Shown here: positions 7,113 through 14,880 of the stretch, piece after piece | Position numbering within the stretch: position 1 is the stretch's first letter | Layout: every line of letters starts with the position of its first letter | DNA from: Bacillota bacterium | GTDB taxonomy: Bacteria; Bacillota; Clostridia; Lachnospirales; Bianqueaceae | NCBI GenBank assembly: GCA_017634575.1 | Contig: JAGBND010000153.1 | Coordinates: 1 to 35,672, forward strand | Direction: 5' to 3' | Length of the DNA stretch: 35,672 nt | Notes under the pieces: generated by a model | What the model saw: the letters and a program-made list of their open reading frames with translations, nothing else | Database searches by the model: none | Told to the model about the DNA's origin: nothing | Made by a program: the position numbers and the translations under genes

Positions 7113-10100
7113 TATGAAACGGATTCTCGCGATTCTGCTTTCACTGGCCATTGTCATCGGCGTAGGGATTCCGCAGGGGCTAGTAGCGGAAGCTGCAGAG
7201 ACAACTGTTACTCTAACCCTTAAGGACAAAGATGATGAAACAGCTGATCTATCAGCGGCTAGTGTCAAAGTTTTTGATGCAGAGAATGCAGAAGTACCGA
7301 ATATTTCTACTGAAGGCGGTTATTCTTTCACAGTTGATACAGAGAAAGCATATACATATTCTGTTTCATGTGAAGGATATGTTACAATTGAGAATAAACC
7401 ACCAAATACCTCTTCTGAAGCTTTTGAAATTCTTATGACAAAGGCAAAAAAATCGATTGCTTATACAATCAATACTTCTGTTTTTGAAAATGCGATTAAA
7501 GAGAAATTTGGTGCTAATGCTCTTGAAGGTATTACTTATGGTTTGTCGATTAATGGCGGAACTCTAACCACTCTTACGGATGATGACAAGTCCGGAACAG
7601 CTGAAGAAGGCACTACGATTGGAGTAGTCTTTACTGGAGGAACTTTCGTCTCCGGGGTTGCAACTTATGCAATCGAATTATCAGATATAAATAATTCTGT
7701 CGTTTTTCCTGCAGCAGCAGCGGATGGGTTGACATTTAGTATTCCTGAGTCTGCTAAGGCCGGTGTTGCAAGCATCGATCCCTCAACCCTTGAAATTGTA
7801 AGTGGAGAAACTGCTACCCTAACAATTAATGTTGAAAATGCTGAAGGTTGGAAGGAAAAAACATTTACATTTGCTTCCAATAAAACAGAAGTAGCGTCTG
7901 TTAGTTCTACAGATAATGTTGCTACCATTACGGCTGGTAAAGCAGATACAGCAATTATTACTGGAAAAGTCACAATTAACGGTGTTTCTATCGAGTTTAA
8001 ACCCGAAGTTAAGGTTAGTCGAAAAACTGGCTCATATACGCTCGGTATTTCTTTCTCTCCAGAAGAAGCAGAAGCCTACTCTGGAAAAGAAGTTTCTGCA
8101 GATATCATTATTTCTACAGATAATCCTGATCTTTATGGTAAAACCGTTACAGTTTCTGTTAAGGGTGAGGCCGAACATGGCGAGCCTAAAACAGATACGA
8201 AAGATTTGATATTTGATTCAACTGGTAAAGCAACATATACTTACAAAACAAATAAGAGGGTTGATGTCTCTGTTACGGCTACTGTAGCTGCTTTTGAAAC
8301 AGATACTACTTCTTATTCAGCAGTGACTCAGACAGCTTCCTATAATCTTAAAAAAGGAACGCAGACTAAACCGGTATTGTCTTTATCGCTTGATGAAGAG
8401 AGCAATCCGATTACGACATGGATCTATGGTGATGCTAGTGGAGCAACAGGTCACGAGAATGAAGTCCTGATTGCTCAGGCGTCCAGCGAGACAACGATTG
8501 ATGTTTCTGGAGAGCCGGATGGTTTTAAGCTGTATTCACTTGTCCTTAAGAGTGATGATTATAAAGATTTAATTTCTATTGACGCGGATGGCAAAGTCTG
8601 GTTAAAGCCTCAGTATGTGGGTGAAATTGAGTTTGCTGTTGTTCAAAATGGTGGAAATAATTATAACAATTCTGACCCTTCGGATTATATAAAAGTAACC
8701 GTTAATCCTTTCCAGTTGACCGATGATATGGTTTCCTACGTGGTCGACTCGAAAGTCTATAATGGCAAGGGAGACGATCTTGTTGTAACTGCTACCATCA
8801 AGGATACTGCTTTTAAGTATGCTGAAGACAACGGAAAAGTTGAGCTTGTTGTTTCAAAAGCATCAGCTGACCCGAATTGTGTTGCTGCGGGCAATCCTGT
8901 CACAATCGATTCCATGACTCTCTCAGGCGACAATAGCAAGTATTATGCAATCGATAGTTTGAGCAAATTGGACCGTGAGGATCTTAAAGTCATTATCAAT
9001 CCTGCCACACTTACGATTTCTGTTGGAAATGCTCAAGTTGAATGGACGGATGCTGATAATAAAACAAAAGCTATTCAAACTTGGAAAAATGTAATCTGGG
9101 ATCCCTCTGAGATGACGGTTACAGGCTTCATTGAGGGTCAAAGTGAAGAAAGCTTGGTAGGAGCTGGTTATAAGAGACCTACATTAACTGTTGTTGAGGA
9201 TGATTATAGTTCATCGCTTTCTACTCATACAATTACGGTTAATACCGATGGTAATCCTTCACAGAACTATGTGTTTGATTATGCGAATGTGACAAATGGT
9301 ACTCTGAAAATTCTGGATGAAAGCATTCCCGATGCCGATATCAAAAACTATCTGACGATCGATAACGATGCCAGTAAGAATGTTTTCCAGACTGCTGATT
9401 TTAAAGATGTATTCTACAGTGAAGATGCGCCCAATGCGCAGTTCACGATTCAGAATACCAGTTACACCAAGATCTGGGTTAATGGTGTAGATGTCACAGA
9501 AGATAAGAAAGGTGTTGATCTTAGCACTACCGTTGACGGACAGGATGTGAAGTTTGTTCTGTCCGATGAATATGGGACCCACAAGACGGCGGAGTTCACA
9601 ATCCATTTCACCAAAGACTCTGAAGCGCCTGAGATCACCATTCAGTTCGACAGCAAAGATTCCATCGTCAAGAGCTTTGTGGACACGATCACCTTTAATA
9701 TGTTCAACAATGCCGGTGGTGAGAAGAGAGAGAAAGAACTGACTGCCAATATCAAGGTTGAGGACCTTGCAGGGGAGAGCAAGACCGGTATTTCCGATAT
9801 CAAGTCCTGGTCTTATGTCGTGATTAACACGGACAAAGATACTGAGTTTGGATCCAAAGAGATCACGCAGGCCAATGTAAATGAAAAATTCAGTTCCATC
9901 ACCTGGAATGCAGTACCGGATGGAAAGAAAGAAGTTTCAGAATATATTGGCAGAACCGTGACCACAGATGCGGATGGCAAAGAAATAGAATCCTTTACCA
10001 ACGGCAACTACATTGTCTTCGTTCTGGCAACCGATAAAGTTAACAATACACGTCTTTACAGTTCTCAGGGTCTGGTTATTGAAAATATTCAGATTACTCA

Positions 10101-10230
10101 GATTTTGCCTGTCTATTCCGGAAGCACTCCGAGAACAGTCGGCGGCGTTGACTACTTTAAAGACAGTGTTAACCTGGATGTTACTGTAACTGAAATACTG
10201 ACAGCTTCTTCTCCGGTGTTGCTTCTATGA
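7102..10230 (+). CDS. Giant Ig-like surface protein, N-terminal part (gene split by frameshift)
   Basis: 1042 residues as read, but the frame breaks near 10194 and the coherent protein continues in the next frame to 13589, for about 2162 residues in all. The start has a signal peptide (about 1-31; hydrophobic core, then AEA). Next comes a carboxypeptidase-regulatory-like beta domain (about 34-115), Ig/BIG-type segments (200-530), a MBG/YDG-like domain (about 538-638) and further beta domains. From about 7200 to 9300 the DNA is visibly AT-rich with A/T-ending codons, unlike the rest of the gene and its neighbours. The last residues as read, EILTASSPVLLL, are out-of-frame sequence. The role is probably adhesin-like or structural at the cell surface. 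It overlaps the upstream membrane-protein gene by 11 bases. Confidence 0.85.
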   Translation: MKTSMKRILAILLSLAIVIGVGIPQGLVAEAAETTVTLTLKDKDDETADLSAASVKVFDAENAEVPNISTEGGYSFTVDTEKAYTYSVSCEGYVTIENKPPNTSSEAFEILMTKAKKSIAYTINTSVFENAIKEKFGANALEGITYGLSINGGTLTTLTDDDKSGTAEEGTTIGVVFTGGTFVSGVATYAIELSDINNSVVFPAAAADGLTFSIPESAKAGVASIDPSTLEIVSGETATLTINVENAEGWKEKTFTFASNKTEVASVSSTDNVATITAGKADTAIITGKVTINGVSIEFKPEVKVSRKTGSYTLGISFSPEEAEAYSGKEVSADIIISTDNPDLYGKTVTVSVKGEAEHGEPKTDTKDLIFDSTGKATYTYKTNKRVDVSVTATVAAFETDTTSYSAVTQTASYNLKKGTQTKPVLSLSLDEESNPITTWIYGDASGATGHENEVLIAQASSETTIDVSGEPDGFKLYSLVLKSDDYKDLISIDADGKVWLKPQYVGEIEFAVVQNGGNNYNNSDPSDYIKVTVNPFQLTDDMVSYVVDSKVYNGKGDDLVVTATIKDTAFKYAEDNGKVELVVSKASADPNCVAAGNPVTIDSMTLSGDNSKYYAIDSLSKLDREDLKVIINPATLTISVGNAQVEWTDADNKTKAIQTWKNVIWDPSEMTVTGFIEGQSEESLVGAGYKRPTLTVVEDDYSSSLSTHTITVNTDGNPSQNYVFDYANVTNGTLKILDESIPDADIKNYLTIDNDASKNVFQTADFKDVFYSEDAPNAQFTIQNTSYTKIWVNGVDVTEDKKGVDLSTTVDGQDVKFVLSDEYGTHKTAEFTIHFTKDSEAPEITIQFDSKDSIVKSFVDTITFNMFNNAGGEKREKELTANIKVEDLAGESKTGISDIKSWSYVVINTDKDTEFGSKEITQANVNEKFSSITWNAVPDGKKEVSEYIGRTVTTDADGKEIESFTNGNYIVFVLATDKVNNTRLYSSQGLVIENIQITQILPVYSGSTPRTVGGVDYFKDSVNLDVTVTEILTASSPVLLL
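10192..10196 (+). other. Frameshift site in the giant surface protein gene
   Basis: Frame 1 reads sensibly to VTVTE, ending with the codon GAA at 10192-10194. Reading on in the -1 frame from 10194 gives NTDSFFSGVASMSATID, a natural continuation of an Ig-like strand pattern. The -1 frame is closed by TGA at 10191-10193, so the shift lies just after that. The simplest explanation is one missing A in the AAA run. The site does not match the usual X-XXY-YYZ slippery heptamer. Confidence 0.8.
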
Positions 10231-13200
10231 GCGCTACCATTGACAAAGATGGCGCTAAGACAACCGACGAGTATATTAAGCCTACTGAAAATCTTAATGA
10301 TACGCTGACCAATATTAAAGATAAGGAAGGCGAAAAATCTGTCGTTGTCCCGGTCAGCAAAGAAAGCGGATCCAAGAACGTTGTTGTTTCCTTCACTGCT
10401 GTTGATTATGCAAAGAATGAGCAATATGCTTCCAAGAGCTTTGTCATTGACCCGGTAGCGCCTGAGATGACACTTGAGCTTAGCTCCGCCGCTTCCAGAC
10501 TGAATGGCAAATACTATCAGAATGACGTTACGGTTACCGCAACCATTACCGAACGTTATCTGGATCTGGCCAATGATCTGAGCTTTACCATTAATGTAGA
10601 TGGCAAAGAAGAGACCAAGAAGTTTGGTGAGCTGGCTGTCGGAAACTATGGTATTACCAAGATCGAAACCCAGAAGGTTACGGATGAATCTTCCGATTCT
10701 CAGCAGACGGTCGTTGCCCTGACCTTTGGCCAGGACCATGACTATATTGTATCTGCCAAGGTTTTGGATAAAGCCGGCAACGAAGGAACCGCTACGGTTG
10801 ACGAGTTCGTCGTAGATAAGACCTTCCCTGTAGCTACCGTTACCTACTATGCATATGGTTCCGGTGAGACCTTTGCTGCTGCCACTGCAGAAGAGGCGCG
10901 TACTTACCTGAATGCGGATTACAGCTCCTTCAAGGCTGTCATCGCGATCGACGAGCTGAACTTCTCTGATGGTTCCACCGTCAACGCAAACTATACAGTT
11001 AACGCAGTTAATTCAAAGAATGCAGCCGTCAGTGCAGTTGATGTAGCGAAGCTTGATTCCGATGCCAAAGCCTTCGGCAGCTGGAATGCGCAGAAGTATT
11101 CGATTGACTACGCTGATGATGCAAACTATACCTTTGACTTTGATTACACCGACCTTGCCGGTAATAAGGTACAGCTTGCAACCAACTACATCACCCTTGA
11201 TACCGTTCTTCCTACCGGTACGGTTACCGTCAGCAATATGGTTAATGGTGATGCATCCAAGACCTGGACAAACGAACTGCTCAGCACCATCACCTTCGGT
11301 CTGTTCGGACAGAACTCCGTTTCTTCCAACATGACCAGCGATGATGAAACTGCAGGCGTAGCTTCTACCCAGTATCTGGCTACCAGCGACCTGATGACAA
11401 AGAGCGCTCTCGCTTCTGCTACCGGCTGGACCGATTATCAGACAGCTCTTTCTCTGGCAGCCAATGAGAACGTTATCGTATACGAAAAGATCGTGGATAA
11501 GGCCGGAAACGTAGCCTTCTACAGCTCTGAAAACGTCGTTGTGGATAATGTCAATCCTGCACCTGTTGTCACGATTACACCTTCCGCTCCTGCCTGGAAC
11601 AAAGGCGTCTATGCTGCAACGGATAATCCTGGATTTGATATCGTAGTAACCGATCCGATTACCAACAATGCTTATTCCGGTCTGCAGGAGATTACCTACA
11701 GAATCGTGAACGGCACAACCGGAACCGAAGAAACCGGTACTCTGGCTTCCTTCACAAAAGGATCTCATGAACAGCGCTGGAGCGGACATGTTGCCATTGA
11801 TCCGGCTAAGTTCTACAGCAATGATGTTCAGATTACGGTCACTGCTTCCGATTTCTCCACCAACGGTATTACTTCTGAGACCCAGACTCTGAAGGTTGAT
11901 AACGAAGCGCCTGTTGTAAGCTTCAGCTTTGATACCTCCGATGCGCTGAACGGCAAGTATTACAATAAGGTCAAAGAACTGACCATTACCGTTAATGAAC
12001 GGAACTTTGATCCTTCCTATGAGCCCACTGTTACTTCCACCATGGGCGGCGGCTACAGCTTCAGCGGATGGACCACCAACGGCGAAGTCACTACCGGCGT
12101 TGTATCCTTCACCGGAGACAGCGACTTCACAGTTACCTATGATTGCTATGACCTGGCAGGCAATAAGTCCAATACGGAGAACCTGCAGGAGATCACCATC
12201 GACCTGACCAACCCGGTGATCACCGTTTCCTACGACAACAATGCAGCACAGAACGGCAACTACTACAGAAGCGGCCGTACCGCTACCATTACCATCGTAG
12301 AGCACAACTTCAATGCAGCGGAAGTTCAGACGGCTATCACGGCTATGCTGAACGGACAGGGCATTGATACGCCGGTTGTTTCCGGTTTTGCCGATTCCGG
12401 TGATACCCATACCGCTACCGTTTCCTATCCTGGCGACGGCGACTACACCTTCACCATCAGCTACAGCGATCTGGCAGGCAATGCGGCAGGCAGCTATGCA
12501 GGCGATTCCTTCACCGTAGATTTGACCAATCCTGAAGTGGTGATCGAAGGCGTTCAGGACAAATCCGCAAACAGCGGTAATGTCGCACCCGTCATCCGCA
12601 TGTCTGATATCAACTTCGATTCCGACAATGTGACCTTCACCCTGACCGGTGTGAACTCCGGTGAAGTGGAAACTGCTTTCGTCCGTACCGTTGACGAGCA
12701 GGGCACCACCATTACCTTCCAGAACTTCCCGGACGGCATGGATGATATCTACACCTTGACTGCCAAGTCTGTGGATAAAGCCGGCAATGAGACCACCCGT
12801 TCCATCACCTTCTCCGTCAACCGTGACGGTTCCACCTACGTGATCAACGAGACCACCCAGAACCTGCTGAGCTACGGCTACACCAACAGCCCGAAGGATA
12901 TCGTGATTACCGAGGTCAACGTTGACTCCCTGCAGTTCGTTTCCATCTCCTACACCAAGGACGGACAGGTTGTCGAGCTGGTGGAAGGCAAGGACTACAA
13001 GGTCGAAGAAGAAACTGTGAATGGCGGCTGGAAGCAGTACACCTACACCATCTTCGCTTCCGTATTTGAAGAAGAGGGCGATTACTCCATCAACATCTAC
13101 TCCGAAGACGGCGCGAACAACAACAGCACCAACAAGACCAAAGGCTTTGATGTGAACTTCGTGGTTGATAAGACCGCTCCCACCATTGCCGTAGCCAACC

Positions 13201-13589
13201 TGGACGAGACCGTTTATCCGGAAACCGCTCACGAGTTCTCCGTTGCGGTTAAAGATAATGCCGTTCTCGACCATGTGGACCTGATCATTGACGGTGTGGT
13301 TGTGAAGACCTACACGAAGGAAGAGCTGGATCAGACCAACGGAATGATCACCTATTCCATCAATGAAAAGAATGAATACCAGACGATTGAGCTGAAAGCA
13401 TACGATGCTGCCGGCAACGAAGGCGTTTCCGAACAGTACTCTGTGCTGGTCACCTCCAGCGGCTGGGTACGCTTCATCAATAACAAGGGCGCTGTGGGCG
13501 GATCGATTGCAGGTCTGGTCGCAGTTGCCGGCGGAGCCGGATGGTTTATCTTCGGTAAGAAGCGTAAGAAAGACAAAGACGAAAAATGA
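10227..13589 (+). CDS. Giant Ig-like surface protein, C-terminal part
   Basis: 1120 residues from the ATG at 10227, though coding sense extends back to 10194 and joins the preceding frame. It is built of tandem Ig-like domains with recurring DxAGN and D-x-x-x-P boundaries. Three obvious repeat units begin LNGKYY or QNGNYY at 10500, 11946 and 12249. The end has a hydrophobic Gly/Ala-rich helix and a tail of about ten Lys/Arg/Asp/Glu residues, so it is anchored in the membrane. I see no LPXTG sortase motif. The ATG overlaps the upstream stop (ATGA) but has no ribosome site or signal peptide, so a separately made C-terminal half would not be exported normally. In this copy the gene is therefore probably disrupted, or there is a sequencing error. 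Confidence 0.85.
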   Translation: MSATIDKDGAKTTDEYIKPTENLNDTLTNIKDKEGEKSVVVPVSKESGSKNVVVSFTAVDYAKNEQYASKSFVIDPVAPEMTLELSSAASRLNGKYYQNDVTVTATITERYLDLANDLSFTINVDGKEETKKFGELAVGNYGITKIETQKVTDESSDSQQTVVALTFGQDHDYIVSAKVLDKAGNEGTATVDEFVVDKTFPVATVTYYAYGSGETFAAATAEEARTYLNADYSSFKAVIAIDELNFSDGSTVNANYTVNAVNSKNAAVSAVDVAKLDSDAKAFGSWNAQKYSIDYADDANYTFDFDYTDLAGNKVQLATNYITLDTVLPTGTVTVSNMVNGDASKTWTNELLSTITFGLFGQNSVSSNMTSDDETAGVASTQYLATSDLMTKSALASATGWTDYQTALSLAANENVIVYEKIVDKAGNVAFYSSENVVVDNVNPAPVVTITPSAPAWNKGVYAATDNPGFDIVVTDPITNNAYSGLQEITYRIVNGTTGTEETGTLASFTKGSHEQRWSGHVAIDPAKFYSNDVQITVTASDFSTNGITSETQTLKVDNEAPVVSFSFDTSDALNGKYYNKVKELTITVNERNFDPSYEPTVTSTMGGGYSFSGWTTNGEVTTGVVSFTGDSDFTVTYDCYDLAGNKSNTENLQEITIDLTNPVITVSYDNNAAQNGNYYRSGRTATITIVEHNFNAAEVQTAITAMLNGQGIDTPVVSGFADSGDTHTATVSYPGDGDYTFTISYSDLAGNAAGSYAGDSFTVDLTNPEVVIEGVQDKSANSGNVAPVIRMSDINFDSDNVTFTLTGVNSGEVETAFVRTVDEQGTTITFQNFPDGMDDIYTLTAKSVDKAGNETTRSITFSVNRDGSTYVINETTQNLLSYGYTNSPKDIVITEVNVDSLQFVSISYTKDGQVVELVEGKDYKVEEETVNGGWKQYTYTIFASVFEEEGDYSINIYSEDGANNNSTNKTKGFDVNFVVDKTAPTIAVANLDETVYPETAHEFSVAVKDNAVLDHVDLIIDGVVVKTYTKEELDQTNGMITYSINEKNEYQTIELKAYDAAGNEGVSEQYSVLVTSSGWVRFINNKGAVGGSIAGLVAVAGGAGWFIFGKKRKKDKDEK

Positions 13590-13650
13590 TCGGCATAAGC
13601 TAAGCCTGAAAAACATAACGGTTTTGCGGCTTAAATAAGCGGTCATCCGA

Positions 13651-13684
13651 TTCTGCCGCACTTCATCAGTGCGGCAGAACCTTT
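13651..13684 (+). terminator. Terminator after the giant surface protein gene
   Basis: A perfect eleven-base-pair stem TTCTGCCGCAC/GTGCGGCAGAA (13651-13661 with 13669-13679) has a seven-base loop. The T run is poor (CCTTTAT), so termination may be partial. It separates the first kinase module from the second. Confidence 0.65.
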
Positions 13685-13701
13685 ATAAGCCCGAAATGAT
13701 G

Positions 13702-13707
13702 TATAAT
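13702..13707 (+). promoter_or_regulatory. Promoter -10 box for the FHA-ATPase/kinase 2 module
   Basis: A consensus TATAAT lies 31 bases before the ATG of the FHA-ATPase gene and just after the terminator hairpin. I see no good -35 box at 16-18 bases, so this may be an activator-dependent or weak promoter. Confidence 0.5.
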
Positions 13708-13737
13708 GAAACTTTAGGATCGACGAGGTAGTGTGTC

Positions 13738-14880
13738 ATGAGCGAACTTAGGCTGAAGATGGTTGGTGGAGGACAGAACCTGGAATTAATCATCGATAAA
13801 CCGACCTTTATCCTGGGAAAAAATCCTGCGATGGCCGATGGCGTTATTCCGAATGCGCCGGCTGTCAGCCGTAAGCACTGCCAAATAGAAGAAAAGCCTG
13901 ATGGCTTTTATGTGGAAGATCTTGGTTCGCTGAACTGCACTTTTGTCAACGATTCATATATTGTTCCTCATACGCCCGTTCCGCTGCACAATGGCGATAA
14001 ACTTCGTCTGGCTGATAAGGAATTTATGGTATCCATTACGGTTCCTGCGCCTGAGCCTGTGGACGAGCCGGAAGAAGAAGGAATGTCCGAGACCACCGTG
14101 CTTGGCGGAGGCATGCAAGTGATGCGTCAGACGAAGATCTATATGGTTTATTCGCCGGCGGGTGGTTCAGGCAAAACGATCTGTGCGCTGGGACTATGTG
14201 ATCAGCTCTCGAACAGAGGCGCTCGGGTGCTTTATTTGAACGGGGAATCCGTTCCTACTTTTGACTTTTACCTGATGGACCAGAAGCCCATTGAACCAGG
14301 TTTTGAGGTTCTCTTCCGATCTTCCGGTGCCGGGAACAGCTCTTACGACAGCGCAGCTGCCGGTAATCCTTCCATATCTGCGGGCAGTCTCTCCAGACAG
14401 GATCTGCTTCCCTTTATTGGAAACGAAGGCTTCGATTACCTGAGACGCATTGTTCCTTCTCCGCGTTCAGCCGGTATTGAAGAAAAGGATATGGTTCAGC
14501 TCGCGGTATCCTTAAAGTCCTGCGCCTATTATGACGCCATTGTTGTAGATTTGTCTTCCGGCTATTCTGAACAGACCATCGATTATCTGAAAGCGGCGGA
14601 CAAGGTTCTGATTATTTGCCTGCAGGATGAAATATCTACCCTTAAGCTGGAGCGGTTTATGGCGCTGACCAAAGATTTCACCGGCAAATATCTATATGTC
14701 TGCAACCGATACAGACCGCAGAACGAAAATTATCTGGGCAACCTGATTTCTCTGGGCGAGGTGAAGATCTCCGAATTTGTCGAGGAAAGCGATCTGAATG
14801 AGCTTTCCTTCAGAGATATCCGGCGCGATCAAAGGTTCCAGACAACCGTAAGGGAATTAGAGCAGCATGGGACCTGGTGA
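13738..14880 (+). CDS. FHA domain fused to MinD/TadZ-type ATPase
   Basis: 380 residues. The N-terminal FHA domain (1-100) shows ILGKNP, the phosphothreonine-binding SRKH (44-47) and the NGDKL strand. A linker holds one ETTVLGGG motif (Thr119), of the Thr-x-x-Leu type. The second half (about 132-380) is a deviant Walker ATPase of the MinD/CpaE/TadZ superfamily, with the P-loop SPAGGSGKT (139-147) and a Walker B-like VVDLSSG. CpaE/TadZ proteins position pilus or secretion machines in the cell, but no pilus gene is visible here. I infer a localisation or assembly factor controlled by Thr phosphorylation. The coding end overlaps the following kinase by 14 bases, which implies coupled translation. 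Confidence 0.88.
   Translation: MSELRLKMVGGGQNLELIIDKPTFILGKNPAMADGVIPNAPAVSRKHCQIEEKPDGFYVEDLGSLNCTFVNDSYIVPHTPVPLHNGDKLRLADKEFMVSITVPAPEPVDEPEEEGMSETTVLGGGMQVMRQTKIYMVYSPAGGSGKTICALGLCDQLSNRGARVLYLNGESVPTFDFYLMDQKPIEPGFEVLFRSSGAGNSSYDSAAAGNPSISAGSLSRQDLLPFIGNEGFDYLRRIVPSPRSAGIEEKDMVQLAVSLKSCAYYDAIVVDLSSGYSEQTIDYLKAADKVLIICLQDEISTLKLERFMALTKDFTGKYLYVCNRYRPQNENYLGNLISLGEVKISEFVEESDLNELSFRDIRRDQRFQTTVRELEQHGTW

Noticed and set aside
10186..10200. Programmed -1 ribosomal frameshift in the surface protein gene
   Set aside because: No X-XXY-YYZ heptamer in the right phase and no evident downstream pseudoknot. A one-base deletion is simpler.
11013..13661. Very long open frame (882 codons) on the minus strand opposite the giant surface protein
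   Set aside because: It is a mirror of repetitive, well-biased codons in the real gene. It has no signal peptide or recognisable domain, and it runs through the terminator hairpin at 13651-13679.
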